Below, piece after piece: positions 1 through 10,066 of a stretch of 64,000 bases of DNA; positions within the stretch are counted from its first letter, which is position 1; each line of letters begins with the position of its first letter. Source of the stretch: Pseudoalteromonas denitrificans DSM 6059 (GTDB lineage Bacteria; Pseudomonadota; Gammaproteobacteria; Enterobacterales; Alteromonadaceae); NCBI RefSeq assembly GCF_900112265.1, contig NZ_FOLO01000019.1:27233-91232 (forward strand), given 5' to 3'. The notes under the pieces were generated by a model. That model had not been told where the DNA came from. It searched no databases and was given only the letters and a program-made list of their open reading frames with translations. Position numbers and translations under genes: made by a program.

Positions 1-140
1 ACATCCCTTGTCAATACAACCCCTTAGCAATCTCTATCAATTATGTAATCATCCTATTGATTTCTTAAGATTTAAGAAATTTATACACCTTAAAACTTTA
101 AAATTTAAATCCGGATCAGATGAAAAGAGCACAAAATAAA

Positions 141-177
141 TTATTTTAACAGCCGAGTTAAAGACTATTTCGGCTGT
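141..177 (-). terminator. Probable terminator of the penicillin acylase gene
   Basis: An 8-bp perfect stem (149-156 with 170-177, ACAGCCGA/TCGGCTGT) lies about 40 bases past the stop codon of the leftward acylase gene. On the minus strand it is followed by a T/A-rich tract. Nothing else is visible in bases 1-215. Confidence 0.45.
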
Positions 178-215
178 AAAAAACAACTTATATAGATTTT
201 AAGTTAATTTACATT

Positions 216-2516
216 CTACTGATTAGGGCTAATTTCAATACGATGAATTACTTCACCTGGTAATAATGGCGTATTTAGCTCTTTGATATAATCATCAAAC
301 CCTGCACGGTAAAATGGTGAAAGTGGATGACCAGATTGTCCACCAGGAATGGTTAATATCGCATTTTCTTCTAAACCAGGTTGCACAAAGAACCTCTGGG
401 ATGCACCAAAACCACTCTTTTGTACTGCAGGCATAAAACTATCACCAAAACCGGAAGCTGTAGGCATATCTAACAAAGATGATAAAAATGGCATCTGCTT
501 GCTAAAAGGATGTTGCAACTTTAAAGCATTCACTTTACCCCAAGCCAATGCATGTAAAGAATCCCTCTCGTTGGCACCATATTCGTTCAGTAAGTTTTTG
601 CGCATATCTTGATATGTATTGATCATCATTTGTGGCCAAGAAGCATGTTTTTCAGTTAACCAAGAGTCTGGAAATTGTGATATTAACTGCCAAACACCTG
701 GCTCTAAATCCCTTTTAACAGGAGCCAAACTCAAATCATGCTTAATTAATGCATTTTCTATTGGGGCAAAAATTTCATCTATAAGTGCAGCTCTATAGTG
801 TCTCACTAAGGTATACCCAGCGGAATCACTGCATGCACATTCGCCCCATTGCGATAGCAGCTTAAGGTCTTCTTTATATTTTGTTGGTTCAGCAGACAAT
901 ACTTTTGTTAATAATTTATGCCAAGATTTCAAAAACAATGCTTGATTATCTAGCTGAATTTTATAGAAGTCAGATTCTGAAAACTGACTTTTTTCAAATA
1001 ATCGCATTTTTATTTGCTGTGCCCTTGCTCCCATTGCATAAGCACCATTACCAAACCTCTTTAATTGTTCAGTAGATATGACTCGAGCGTTTGCTGTCCA
1101 CAACCTATTATTTTCAGGATTCAAAACCTGAGGTAATTGTATTTCATCAATAGACCAACTCGCCGAATACTGTTCTGACATCCCAGCAGTTTGCATTGGC
1201 TTTAAACGCCCAGGAACAGCTCCCGCAGGTTTCCAAGCCGCATCGCCATGTCTATCAACAACCAACATATTTTGTACTGGAATACCGATAGTTGTTGCTA
1301 TATCGAGTGCTTGCTTTACCGTTTTAGCGCCTTCTAAATTCATTAACTCCATATCTACCGCATATTCTTGGTGAGCAACCCAAGTTAACGCATACTTTTC
1401 ACCATCAAGAATTTTTACGGGACCATAATCACTCATTTCCAATATATAAGGCTCACTGCCTTGGGGTAATTTTATGTCTTGTGTAATAAAATATGTCTCA
1501 TCTTGTTCACTTAATTTATACCAATCTGCAGTATCTAAATAACCATTCGTAAACCCCCATGCTATATGACTATTTGTACCAACAACGATAGCAGGTGTGC
1601 CAGGTAAAGAAACGCCGTTGATCTGACGATTATCATTATTTTCATTGTAATTTAATTGCGCACGATACCAAATTACAGGTACGCGTAATGATAAATGCAT
1701 ATCATCAGATAACATACCATGCCCTGTTTTTGTCAGTGCCCCAGTAACAGCCCAATTATTACTGCCTATATCCAAAGGCTCAGTTATTTTGTGATAACTC
1801 ATATTAATTGTTTTTTGTTTAGGTATATCAGGTATTGAAAGTGTATATTCAGGTAATTTGCTACCATCGAGAGCGACTTGATATTCACTTGGCTGCGTAA
1901 TAAAAGCCAACATATCTGTTCCGAACTCTTTTTCAACTTGTGTTAATGTTAAATCACGCTTAAAAGTATTTGTTTGTAAATCAAGATACATAGTATAAAT
2001 AACCAATAAGCTATCTACAGGTAGCCAAGGCTTCACTTTTGCACCAGATAACATATATTCAAAACTGGGATATTGAATTTGCGCAACAGCTTCATTAACA
2101 CCCAAAGCATAACTTTTTAGTAATTTTTTATTTTTCTCAGGCATGAGTGAAAATGCTTTTTCGGCACGTTTTCTAAATTGATGAAACCGATGCTTTTTAT
2201 CAACTGGGATAGCCGCCTTACCAAACAACTCAGATAATTCTCCAGCTGCATTTCGCCTTAACAAGTCCATTTGAAAAAATCTGTCCTGCCCATGGGCATA
2301 ACCTAACCCATAAGCTGCATCTTGGCGGTTATCAGCGTTGATAATTGCGATACCCAGCTTATCTCGCTCAATACTAACCTTGGAATTTATGCCTTTACTA
2401 CTCGTTTTTCCGGATAATGACGGCAAACTTAAACTCAGCAGTCCATACACTAAAGCAGTGAGAAATAAGCCTAAAATACCTAACCCCAAAATCGATATTT
2501 TTAACTTTTTAAGCAT
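216..2516 (-). CDS. Penicillin acylase family protein (Ntn hydrolase, peptidase S45)
   Basis: A 766-residue amidohydrolase of the penicillin acylase family. These enzymes are exported and self-cleave into two chains, and the new N-terminal Ser of the beta chain hydrolyses amide bonds of acylated substrates such as beta-lactams or acyl-homoserine lactones. A hydrophobic N-terminal segment (about residues 8-30) indicates a signal peptide or anchor. The expected cleavage site and nucleophile are seen as G251-S252-N-N-W, and the length fits the family (about 750-850). The start follows an AGGTGA ribosome site. It is transcribed alone, divergently from the nadE fusion. The substrate cannot be told from sequence; quorum-signal acylase is one possibility. 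Confidence 0.9.
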   Translation of the reverse strand: MLKKLKISILGLGILGLFLTALVYGLLSLSLPSLSGKTSSKGINSKVSIERDKLGIAIINADNRQDAAYGLGYAHGQDRFFQMDLLRRNAAGELSELFGKAAIPVDKKHRFHQFRKRAEKAFSLMPEKNKKLLKSYALGVNEAVAQIQYPSFEYMLSGAKVKPWLPVDSLLVIYTMYLDLQTNTFKRDLTLTQVEKEFGTDMLAFITQPSEYQVALDGSKLPEYTLSIPDIPKQKTINMSYHKITEPLDIGSNNWAVTGALTKTGHGMLSDDMHLSLRVPVIWYRAQLNYNENNDNRQINGVSLPGTPAIVVGTNSHIAWGFTNGYLDTADWYKLSEQDETYFITQDIKLPQGSEPYILEMSDYGPVKILDGEKYALTWVAHQEYAVDMELMNLEGAKTVKQALDIATTIGIPVQNMLVVDRHGDAAWKPAGAVPGRLKPMQTAGMSEQYSASWSIDEIQLPQVLNPENNRLWTANARVISTEQLKRFGNGAYAMGARAQQIKMRLFEKSQFSESDFYKIQLDNQALFLKSWHKLLTKVLSAEPTKYKEDLKLLSQWGECACSDSAGYTLVRHYRAALIDEIFAPIENALIKHDLSLAPVKRDLEPGVWQLISQFPDSWLTEKHASWPQMMINTYQDMRKNLLNEYGANERDSLHALAWGKVNALKLQHPFSKQMPFLSSLLDMPTASGFGDSFMPAVQKSGFGASQRFFVQPGLEENAILTIPGGQSGHPLSPFYRAGFDDYIKELNTPLLPGEVIHRIEISPNQ

Positions 2517-2838
2517 TTGATATCACCTATATTATTTTTATAAACTTAATTCTAACGGCACTACCACAAAAAAACAGCCGTTACAGATGAAAAATTTATG
2601 AACAAAAAACGAAACTAAAAATACTCTTTTCTTACCAGAAAAAACTAACAAGCTCAACTTTATTTAACTAAAATAACTGTAACTTACTTTCTTCTTCAAT
2701 ATAGGCCTTCTTTTGCAATTAATTCAATAACGATAATAAATGAATTAAAATCAGGCCGCTTTTGTCTTTACTCTTCTTTTCCCGCTTGATTTATTACGTT
2801 AAACTCAGCCCAGCCTTAATTAACTAGAGAATTTAGCA
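2517..2838. promoter_or_regulatory. Divergent intergenic region (322 bp)
   Basis: AT-rich spacer between the leftward acylase and the rightward yceH-nadE fusion. It must hold both promoters. I see no clear operator, repeat or RNA structure. Confidence 0.3.
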
Positions 2839-4206
2839 ATGGAAATAAAACTCTCAACAATTCAAGCCAGAGTGATCGGCTGTATGCTAGAAAAAGAAGT
2901 CACAACACCAGATCAATATCCACTTTCTTTAAATTCTCTAACTAATGCATGTAATCAAAAATCTAGCCGCGAACCTGTCATGTCTTTATCTGAAGGTGAA
3001 GTACAACACACTTTAAATGAACTAACAGAACAAAGACTTGTCATGATAGATGAAGGCGTATCAGGCCGCGTAAGTAAATATCGTCACCGCTTTTGTAATA
3101 CAGCTTTTGGCTCATTGCAATTTACAGAGCAAGAAAAAGCGATTATTTGCATTACTTTATTGCGCGGAGCACAAAGTATTGGAGAATTAAAAACAAGAAC
3201 AAGTCGCTTAGCAACCTTTAATGATATACAACAAATAGAGCAAAGCTTAGATAAATTACAAGAAAAAGGACATATTGCTAAATTAGCTAAAGAAGTTGGT
3301 AAACGAGATCATAGATATGCTAATTTATTAACCGATGAACCGGTTACAGATTTAGCTGAGAATACTGCGTTATCTCTTACGCACACTATTATTAAAGAAA
3401 TGCGCGTTCAACCAAATATAAATGCCGATTTTGAGATCAAACGCCGTACTGACTTCATCAAAACAAAATTACTTCAATCAAATACAAAGTCTTTAGTTTT
3501 AGGGATCAGCGGTGGTGTAGATTCTTCAACATGTGGTCGTTTATGCCAATTAGCCATTGATGAACTTAATGCTGAGAAATTCACAGATCAATATCAGTTC
3601 ATTGCTATGCGCCTACCTTATGGTATTCAAGCCGATGAAGACGAAGCACAATTAGCAATAGACTTTATTAAACCTTCTAGCTGCGTCACGGTAAATATTA
3701 AAGACGGTGCCGATGGCATTCATAATGAAGCGCTTGAAGCTTTAACTAAAGCAGGTTTACAACAGCCAAATGAAACAGCGATAGACTTTGTAAAAGGCAA
3801 TGTAAAAGCACGCCAGCGAATGGCTGCCCAATATGAAATAGCTGGGCTCACCGGCGGTTTAGTCGTAGGCACAGACCATAGCGCTGAAAATATCACTGGT
3901 TTTTACACTAAGTTTGGTGACGGTGCCTGTGATTTAGCACCGCTATTTGGTTTATCTAAACGTCAAGTTCGCTTACTTGCACTTACATTAGGCGCTCCTG
4001 ATTTACTTGTAAACAAAGTCCCTACAGCTGATCTTGAATGTGATAAACCAGGTCTTGCCGATGAAGATGCACTCGGCATGAGTTATAATCAAATTGATGA
4101 TTTCCTAGAGGGAAAATCAGTTGATAAGGAAATTGAAGAAAAACTTATTGCGATTTATCAACGAACACAACATAAACGCCAGCCTATTCCAACTATATAC
4201 GATTAA
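2839..4206 (+). CDS. nadE: YceH (DUF480) domain fused to NH3-dependent NAD synthetase
   Basis: A 455-residue two-domain protein. Residues 1 to about 170 match YceH/DUF480, a tandem winged-helix protein of unknown role (N-terminal pattern [20 protein letters not shown], then the RGAQ-x-x-GEL segment). Residues about 183-455 are a complete NadE, which adenylates nicotinic acid adenine dinucleotide with ATP and amidates it with ammonia to NAD. The PP-loop SGGVDSS is at 224-230, followed by [12 protein letters not shown] and FGDGACD. E. coli YceH ends in a coiled coil of about 45 residues, and here NadE sits in its place. There is no stop or frameshift between the domains and the linker is short. 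The start at ATG 2839 has a weak AGAG site. It stands alone; whether a separate nadE exists elsewhere is unknown. Confidence 0.93.
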   Translation: MEIKLSTIQARVIGCMLEKEVTTPDQYPLSLNSLTNACNQKSSREPVMSLSEGEVQHTLNELTEQRLVMIDEGVSGRVSKYRHRFCNTAFGSLQFTEQEKAIICITLLRGAQSIGELKTRTSRLATFNDIQQIEQSLDKLQEKGHIAKLAKEVGKRDHRYANLLTDEPVTDLAENTALSLTHTIIKEMRVQPNINADFEIKRRTDFIKTKLLQSNTKSLVLGISGGVDSSTCGRLCQLAIDELNAEKFTDQYQFIAMRLPYGIQADEDEAQLAIDFIKPSSCVTVNIKDGADGIHNEALEALTKAGLQQPNETAIDFVKGNVKARQRMAAQYEIAGLTGGLVVGTDHSAENITGFYTKFGDGACDLAPLFGLSKRQVRLLALTLGAPDLLVNKVPTADLECDKPGLADEDALGMSYNQIDDFLEGKSVDKEIEEKLIAIYQRTQHKRQPIPTIYD

Positions 4207-4220
4207 AAACATCCACTCTT

Positions 4221-4255
4221 CCCAACTAATTAAAAAATAAGTTTAATTAGCTGGG
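4221..4255. other. Hairpin after the nadE fusion gene
   Basis: Arms of 14 bases with one mismatch (4221-4234 and 4242-4255) and a 7-base loop lie 15 bases past the stop. There is no T-run after it on the plus strand, so it may stabilise the 3' end rather than terminate. Confidence 0.45.
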
Positions 4256-4392
4256 AAAAATTTCATTTAAGAAAAATCAAATCTTCATTACCCAAGTTAT
4301 ATATCCTTTACTACACTGAACAATACACAACATAATAACTAAATGCTTAGTCCTTTATGTTCTCTATATAAAATCAAAATATCAAAGTGATT

Positions 4393-5427
4393 ATGAGTAT
4401 AAATGTAAATAATAATACAATGACCCATTCTGCTGAGTGTTTACGTAAAGCAGTACCTTTGATGGTAAAATATAATATCGCAGTAACACCTTCTAATTAT
4501 GCTCTTTGGTATACCTATGTTTCTGGTAATCATCCGAAATTAAACGAAAAGTTAAATAAAGCCTTAAAGCAATTTGGTACTTGTCCTCCAACCCTGTCTA
4601 GAGAATTATTCGAAGAGTTTTTATCGGATAAAGATCTTGAACTATATGATGAAATTACAACAACTATTTCAGAGCTTGTATCTCACTTTCAACAAGATGT
4701 TGACTTAACCTTAGATAATACAAAAGATTTTTCTGCGGCATTAAATGAATGCAATCAAGATTTAGATAAAATGCAACAAGATGGTGCATCTAGTACTGAC
4801 ATTCTAAATTTAGTCACCAAATTGTCTGAAGAATCTAAAGCAATGCAAAGCAGTGCTGAAAAGTTTCAAGATAAATTAAGCACCGCGTATCAAGAAATTT
4901 CCAGATTACAAGACGAACTCGCTCACACTCAACAAGCTGCCACAACAGATGCTCTCACAGGGTTACTTAATAGAGGCACTTTTGATTCAGATATACAGTT
5001 ATTATGCGATAACAATAGCTCTAAACTAAAGCTATTTTTAACATTTGTAGACATAGATCACTTCAAACTTTTTAATGATAATTTTGGTCATAAGAAAGGA
5101 GATAAAGTACTAGAAGCCGTTGCCGACAAGCTATTGAAAAATTCAAATCAACTCAATACTCCTTATCGTTTTGGTGGCGAAGAGTTCTGCATATTATCGC
5201 AAGCAAATAATATGAATGAGGCATCTGGATATGCGGAGAAAATTAGACTTGATATAGAACGTATTATTATTAAAGATAATAAATCGGGTAAAAATTTACA
5301 TAATATTACCGCTTCTTTTGGTGTTGCAGAGTATTTTAATGAAACTCCTGATACATTTGTAGAAAAAGCAGACTCAGCCCTTTATAAAGCAAAAGAAAAT
5401 GGCAGAAACAGAGTTGAATTGTGCTAA
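4393..5427 (+). CDS. Soluble diguanylate cyclase (GGEEF)
   Basis: A 344-residue cytosolic protein that should make c-di-GMP from two GTP. No membrane segment is present. The N-terminal helical region (about 10-90) resembles that of the GGDEF-like protein at 53,893, with shared pattern NYALWYTY/NYHVAYAY. A coiled stretch (about 130-180) leads into the GGDEF domain (about 180-344), with DALTGLLNR, DIDHFKLFND and an intact active site RFGGEEF near 259-265. The RxxD inhibitory site expected five residues before GGEEF is absent (NQLN there). A GTG at 4387 could start two codons earlier; I prefer ATG 4393, though both have weak ribosome sites. Its stop overlaps the stop of the convergent TauE gene by four bases. 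Confidence 0.9.
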   Translation: MSINVNNNTMTHSAECLRKAVPLMVKYNIAVTPSNYALWYTYVSGNHPKLNEKLNKALKQFGTCPPTLSRELFEEFLSDKDLELYDEITTTISELVSHFQQDVDLTLDNTKDFSAALNECNQDLDKMQQDGASSTDILNLVTKLSEESKAMQSSAEKFQDKLSTAYQEISRLQDELAHTQQAATTDALTGLLNRGTFDSDIQLLCDNNSSKLKLFLTFVDIDHFKLFNDNFGHKKGDKVLEAVADKLLKNSNQLNTPYRFGGEEFCILSQANNMNEASGYAEKIRLDIERIIIKDNKSGKNLHNITASFGVAEYFNETPDTFVEKADSALYKAKENGRNRVELC

Positions 5428-6320
5428 ACAACCGTTAATACTTCGTATAATGTAAAGCTAACTTCAAGACTAATTAAACATAGCAAAAAAATCATCAAAA
5501 CATAATTATGCACCTTGGTACATACATAGGCTCCTAATGGCGCCCCTATTACCACAACAGGTATTGCAGCTAAAACATATTCATTGATTTGATTATTAAA
5601 TGCATCCAAATAATAAAAATTAAATACAGACGCAATCAAAGAGGTCACGGCCATAATGATCACGGACGTTGCAGTTGAAGCTTTTAAATCCTTTTTATAA
5701 AACAAAACCAATAAAGCAAAAATAGCTATGTCGGCACCTGAGCCTATTAAACCACTTGTTATCCCTCCGATAAAACCAACCAAAGGAATTAAAAGTTTAT
5801 GTTTCCAAGCTGTACTTGTACGCGCATTTTTTTTCGTAAAGTGCTGTTTAATTAAGGTAATCGCAAAACAAAATAATAATAAACTAAAAATCGACTTTAC
5901 TGCTAATCTTGGAATAAAATCGGCTATTAAGGTCAAACTCAGAATTACACCTGGTATTGCCCCTAGTAGCGCAAGAAACACAATAATTTTATAATAGCTA
6001 ATTCTGCTATATATAATGGTTAATGCTGCTGCTGTCATACCAAAACTTTGGATCCCTAATGAAAAAACCTTAGCTGTTTGGGGTTCTATTTGTAAAATCT
6101 TAGTCATCACAGGAAACGCAATGGCACCTCCACCTAAGGCTGTACCTCCCGCAACAAAAGAACCAAAAACCATAGTTAATGCAATATTAAACTGCTCTGT
6201 AAAATTTGCTAACGCTGCATCAGGCCCCTGACTATAAAACCAAATAGCACATACAAAAATGGGAAAGCATAAAGGGATTAACTTTATGAATAGTATATTT
6301 TTATTATTTTTATGTGGCAT
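5424..6320 (-). CDS. TauE/SafE family sulfite/organosulfonate exporter-like protein
   Basis: A polytopic inner membrane protein of 298 residues with about eight hydrophobic segments. The family-typical repeats GSFVAGGTALGGGAIAFPVM (near the N-terminus) and GFIGGITSGLIGSGADI (near the middle) are present. Members export sulfite, sulfoacetate or related anions; the substrate here is unknown. ATG 6320 is chosen over GTG 6329 because neither has a convincing ribosome site and ATG is commoner. The gene converges on the diguanylate cyclase with no room for a terminator between them. Confidence 0.85.
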   Translation of the reverse strand: MPHKNNKNILFIKLIPLCFPIFVCAIWFYSQGPDAALANFTEQFNIALTMVFGSFVAGGTALGGGAIAFPVMTKILQIEPQTAKVFSLGIQSFGMTAAALTIIYSRISYYKIIVFLALLGAIPGVILSLTLIADFIPRLAVKSIFSLLLFCFAITLIKQHFTKKNARTSTAWKHKLLIPLVGFIGGITSGLIGSGADIAIFALLVLFYKKDLKASTATSVIIMAVTSLIASVFNFYYLDAFNNQINEYVLAAIPVVVIGAPLGAYVCTKVHNYVLMIFLLCLISLEVSFTLYEVLTVV

Positions 6321-6502
6321 AACAATCACATTAACTGAATAGCACTATCATTATGCGGAGTTTATAATCAAATTGACACGTATAAATAAGCTTTAAAATG
6401 AATAATTCTTGTCTAATTACCCTAAGTGTTTATTAATTTGTAGATCTTAGTTTATAATTACGGCACTAATTTTTAGCTAAATCGGCAACCATACTTTAAA
6501 TA

Positions 6503-7210
6503 ATGACATCACCTATTTTAATCACAGGCGCAGGACAAAGAATAGGGCTTGCAATTGCCCATCATTTATTACGTCAAGGCCATGATCTTATTTTAAGTTA
6601 TCGAACTCAGCATGCAGAAATACAAGAGTTAGAAAGCCTAGGTGCGATTTGTATTCAGGCAAATTTTATTGATAATGCAAGCATTGATCATTTTATTAAT
6701 CAAATAAAACAACATACATCATGCCTTCGCGGAATCATTCATAATGCTTCAAGTTGGGATTGTGAAAAAAACAACCCGGATTTTGCATCTTTATTTGATG
6801 ATATGATGCGTATTCATGCCAAAGTGCCTTACTTAATTAATTTAGCATGTAGCAAATTATTAACAGTCACCCCAGATAAAACCGATATTGTTCATTTAAC
6901 AGATTATGTCGTTGAAACAGGAAGCCCTAAGCATATTGCTTATGCGGCAAGTAAAGCTGCTTTAGATAATATGACAAAATCTTTTGCCAGCAAACTTGCA
7001 CCACAAGTTAAGGTGAACGCGATTGCGCCCTCTTTGATTATTTTTAATCAAAATGACGACGAAGAATACAAAGCTAAAACATTAAAAAAATCCTTAATGG
7101 AAATAGAACCTGGCAGTAAAGAAATACTCAATTGTCTAGATATGTTGCTAAGTAGCAGCTATATTACTGGTCGCACAATTCAAGTAGATGGCGGACGTCA
7201 TCTGAAGTAA
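6503..7210 (+). CDS. folM: Dihydromonapterin reductase / dihydrofolate reductase (SDR)
   Basis: A 235-residue short-chain dehydrogenase. The NADPH-binding TGAGQRIG is near the N-terminus and the catalytic Y147-AAS-K151 is in place. FolM reduces dihydromonapterin to tetrahydromonapterin and can reduce dihydrofolate. The assignment over generic SDRs rests on the N-terminal pattern and on the neighbours: folE follows after 16 bases and folX after that. Together they convert GTP to tetrahydromonapterin, known as the cofactor of phenylalanine hydroxylase in pseudomonads; no phhA is seen in this window. Confidence 0.88.
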   Translation: MTSPILITGAGQRIGLAIAHHLLRQGHDLILSYRTQHAEIQELESLGAICIQANFIDNASIDHFINQIKQHTSCLRGIIHNASSWDCEKNNPDFASLFDDMMRIHAKVPYLINLACSKLLTVTPDKTDIVHLTDYVVETGSPKHIAYAASKAALDNMTKSFASKLAPQVKVNAIAPSLIIFNQNDDEEYKAKTLKKSLMEIEPGSKEILNCLDMLLSSSYITGRTIQVDGGRHLK

Positions 7211-7226
7211 AAAAGTCGAGCTTATT

Positions 7227-7781
7227 ATGCATGAAGAATTAGAAAATAGTTATCAACAGATCATTAAAAGTGTTGGTGAAGATCCAGCGCGAGAAGGCTT
7301 ATTAGATACACCTAAACGTGCCGCCAAAGCAATGTCATACCTAACACAAGGTTATAATCAAACCTTAGAAGGCATTACGAATAATGCAGTATTTACTTCT
7401 GATGCCGATGATATGGTGATGATCCAAGACATTGAGCTTTACTCTATGTGTGAACATCATTTATTACCATTTGTTGGCCGCTGTCATATTGCTTATATTC
7501 CTAATGGCAAAGTTTTAGGTTTATCTAAATTTGCCCGTATTGTTGATATGTTTGCCCGCCGTTTTCAAATTCAAGAGCAAATGACTCACCAAATTGCCAA
7601 AGCAGTTGAAGAAGTTACAGGTGCTAAAGGCGTAGGCGTTATTGTAGAAGCCCAACATATGTGCATGATGATGCGTGGCGTTGAAAAACAAAATTCAAAA
7701 ATGCGTACATCTGTGATGTTAGGAAACTTCAGAGAAGATGCTAAAACACGAAATGAATTTTTACAGTTGCTAAAAAGCTAA
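7227..7781 (+). CDS. folE: GTP cyclohydrolase I
   Basis: A 184-residue enzyme that opens GTP to 7,8-dihydroneopterin triphosphate, the first step of folate and monapterin synthesis. Zinc ligands are visible as C75-E-H-H78 and C146 (QHMCMMMRG). The [19 protein letters not shown] signature is complete and length is normal. It is the second gene of folM-folE-folX, so this copy may feed monapterin as much as folate. Confidence 0.95.
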   Translation: MHEELENSYQQIIKSVGEDPAREGLLDTPKRAAKAMSYLTQGYNQTLEGITNNAVFTSDADDMVMIQDIELYSMCEHHLLPFVGRCHIAYIPNGKVLGLSKFARIVDMFARRFQIQEQMTHQIAKAVEEVTGAKGVGVIVEAQHMCMMMRGVEKQNSKMRTSVMLGNFREDAKTRNEFLQLLKS

Positions 7782-7792
7782 ATATTGTTTAA

Positions 7793-7816
7793 TTTAAGGT
7801 GGTTACCCACCTTAAA
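7793..7816 (+). other. Strong hairpin between folE and folX
   Basis: A perfect 10-bp stem with a TTAC loop (7793-7802 and 7807-7816) begins 12 bases after the folE stop and ends 20 bases before the folX start. The following TCGCTTTTAT is only weakly T-rich. It could be a partial terminator or an mRNA-stability element lowering folX relative to folE. Confidence 0.55.
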
Positions 7817-7836
7817 TCGCTTTTATAGGGAAGAAA

Positions 7837-8196
7837 ATGCAAGCTGCAATTATTAATGTCACAAACCTCAGATTACGAACTTATATTGGTTTCAATCCCG
7901 ATGAGAAAAGCAAAAAACAAGATGTCGTGATTAATGTTGAAGTGCATTACCCTGCCGAACTTGCCTGCCAATACGACCAAGTAGATAAAGCACTTAATTA
8001 CAAGGTAATCACCAAAGCTATCATTGAATTAGTAGAAAAAGGACACTTTTTACTGCTTGAAAAATTAGTCGCTGACATTTTAGAAGTTACTCATCAACAT
8101 GAATCTGTTACTTTTGCAAAAGTCAGAGTCGATAAGCCCCACGCCCTTAGATTTGCAGATTCCGTTTCTTTAACCTTAACTTGGCAAAAAGACTAA
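7837..8196 (+). CDS. folX: Dihydroneopterin triphosphate 2'-epimerase
   Basis: A 119-residue T-fold protein that epimerises dihydroneopterin triphosphate to the monapterin form. It matches E. coli FolX over its length (NLRLRTYIGFNPDE, DVVINVEVHYPA, ALNYKVITK, HALRFADSVSLTLTW). FolB aldolase is the close alternative, but the pattern and the folM/folE neighbours favour FolX. The ATG follows GGGAAGAAA. It is the last gene of the operon. Confidence 0.93.
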   Translation: MQAAIINVTNLRLRTYIGFNPDEKSKKQDVVINVEVHYPAELACQYDQVDKALNYKVITKAIIELVEKGHFLLLEKLVADILEVTHQHESVTFAKVRVDKPHALRFADSVSLTLTWQKD

Positions 8197-8243
8197 TCTA
8201 TAAACCTGACAGTAGCATGAAGGCGCAAACTTATTCATGCAAA

Positions 8244-8666
8244 CTAGGCTATCGATGTTGCAAGCCAAATCACAAACGCATATCGCATACCCTTGCCCAA
8301 AAACACTAGAATTAAAAATAACCCAAATCTGATCCGCATCACACCTGCGATCAAAGTCAAAGGATCACCCACTATCGGTAACCAAGCAAATAGTAGAGTG
8401 AGTAGCCCATATCTTTGAAAATACATTTGTGATTTTTTCAATTGGGTATCTGATACTGGGAACCACTTTTTCTCTTTAAATCTTAAACTCTCTTTTCCCA
8501 ACCACCAATTAACACAACTTCCTAATGTATTTCCTAGAGTTGCACTGATCCATAACAAAAATACGCCATAATCTTGAGTCACCAATGCTGCCAGTAAAGC
8601 TTCTGAAGCAGCAGGAAATAAAGTTGCAGCAATAAACGAGGTCAAAAATAATGAAAAATATATCAT
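8244..8666 (-). CDS. yqaA: YqaA family membrane protein (DedA-related)
   Basis: A 140-residue inner membrane protein with about four hydrophobic segments. It shows the YqaA pattern near the N-terminus (AATLFPAASEALL), the G-N-T-L-G-S-C-VNWWLG segment and the conserved FAWLPIVGDPLTLIAGVMR. YqaA belongs to the VTT/SNARE-associated superfamily with DedA proteins; its function is not established. It converges on folX and is divergent from the thioredoxin-fold gene. Confidence 0.85.
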   Translation of the reverse strand: MIYFSLFLTSFIAATLFPAASEALLAALVTQDYGVFLLWISATLGNTLGSCVNWWLGKESLRFKEKKWFPVSDTQLKKSQMYFQRYGLLTLLFAWLPIVGDPLTLIAGVMRIRFGLFLILVFLGKGMRYAFVIWLATSIA

Positions 8667-8729
8667 TTAAATATGAAATTGCTAATCTATAAAAACAAAA
8701 AGCAATCATAACAAAAATTAGGATATACA

Positions 8730-9221
8730 ATGAATAAGCTATTCATGCTTTTCTTAATCACACAGCTCTCAGCATGTGTTGGGATCACACACTCACAAAC
8801 AACAAAACGTGAAACTTACATATCTGCAGGCCAAACATTCCCAATTAAAAGCCTAATTGATATAAATAATAAAACAATACAACTTAATAAACCTAAACAA
8901 CGAAAACTCATTTTATTATTTGCGACTTGGTGTCACGATTCACAGCGCACTATAAGTGATATTTTAGCCTCAAAACTCAGCACAGATCCAAATTTACAAA
9001 TAGTTGGTATAGGTAAAGAAGAGTCAGTAACATCTCTTAAAAAGTTCAAACTTGAATATCAAGTATCATTTCCTTTGATATCAGATCCAGATAAAGCAAT
9101 ATATGACCAATTTGCCAATACAGGTCTGCCTAGGTTATTGCTATTAGATGAAAATAACAAACTAGTAAAAGCTTTAATAGGGGAAGATCAACACACTATA
9201 GATCGTATTATTTGGGAGTAA
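8730..9221 (+). CDS. Thioredoxin-fold lipoprotein with a single active-site Cys (TlpA-like)
   Basis: A 163-residue exported protein with a lipobox LSAC (Cys16), so probably a lipoprotein. The mature part has a redoxin/TlpA fold: a beta-alpha unit ending LLFATWC, then the cis-Pro segment TGLPRLLLLDE. The usual CxxC is C68-H-D-S71, so the resolving cysteine is Ser. That suggests a one-Cys thiol enzyme, or a carrier that needs a partner, rather than a normal disulfide reductase. Start ATG follows AGGAT. It stands alone before the spondin genes. Confidence 0.8.
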   Translation: MNKLFMLFLITQLSACVGITHSQTTKRETYISAGQTFPIKSLIDINNKTIQLNKPKQRKLILLFATWCHDSQRTISDILASKLSTDPNLQIVGIGKEESVTSLKKFKLEYQVSFPLISDPDKAIYDQFANTGLPRLLLLDENNKLVKALIGEDQHTIDRIIWE

Positions 9222-9353
9222 TTAAAAATTATCTGTGATAAAGAATCACTCTAATTGTGATAAAAATGTGACAACTCGGTGACACTTCCTTGATATTTGC
9301 TTTGTATTCTTATTTTAAACAAGACGACATCGACAGATAAAAAGGAAAACAAC

Positions 9354-10055
9354 ATGAAGATCTCAGCATTTGCCGCTTTAGGTTTAATCACTTTAGGAAT
9401 GCAGCATGCACAAGCTGCTTCTTTAGATATAAAAATTAAAAACCTCACTCAAGGCATTTATTATACTCCTATTCTGATTGCCGCTCATCCAGACACAAAC
9501 CACCTTTTTGAATCAGGCATGACTGCTTCAACCGAATTACAAATGATGGCTGAAGGCGGAAACATTTCAGGTTTATCTAGTATGTTAGATACCTATTCAG
9601 CCAATAAAGTTGAAAACCCAGCAGCTGGATTATTGGCCCCAGGCCAATCAGCTATGACAATGTTAGAAACCACAGATGGCAATACCATGCTATCAATTAC
9701 AGCCATGATGTTACCAACTAATGATGGTTTTGTTGGCTTAGATAGCTGGAAAATTCCAACTGAAGCAGGTACTTATACCATACTGTTAAATGCATATGAC
9801 GCAGGAACAGAAGCAAATAACGAATTAATTCTAGAAGGTTCCGGTGCACCAGGCATGTTAGGCATACCTGCGGCTCCTGGTATGGGTGCAGGCACAAATG
9901 GCAGCTCTGTTACCAGTGACGAAGCAAATCCTATGGTACATATTCATCGAGGCTCTTTAGGTGACGATGATATGGCAGGTGGTAAAAGTGATTTAAATAA
10001 TACCGTTCACAGATGGTTAAACCCAGTTGCGAAAGTAATCGTTACTGTAAAATAA
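9354..10055 (+). CDS. Spondin-domain exported protein
   Basis: A 233-residue protein with a clear signal peptide (cut after HAQAA, about residue 20) and a Spondin_N-like domain over the rest: a beta-strand start (SLDIKIKNLTQGIYYTPILIAAH), NDGFVGLD, AYDAGTEANNE, and a C-terminal histidine/acidic stretch (HIHRGSLGDDD). In animals spondin domains are extracellular matrix modules; bacterial members have no settled role. A possible metal site is suggested by the acidic and His residues. ATG 9354 is preferred because it follows AAAGGAAA and starts the signal peptide. It is 11 bases from the next, related gene. Confidence 0.82.
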   Translation: MKISAFAALGLITLGMQHAQAASLDIKIKNLTQGIYYTPILIAAHPDTNHLFESGMTASTELQMMAEGGNISGLSSMLDTYSANKVENPAAGLLAPGQSAMTMLETTDGNTMLSITAMMLPTNDGFVGLDSWKIPTEAGTYTILLNAYDAGTEANNELILEGSGAPGMLGIPAAPGMGAGTNGSSVTSDEANPMVHIHRGSLGDDDMAGGKSDLNNTVHRWLNPVAKVIVTVK

Positions 10056-10066
10056 GGAGACTTATC

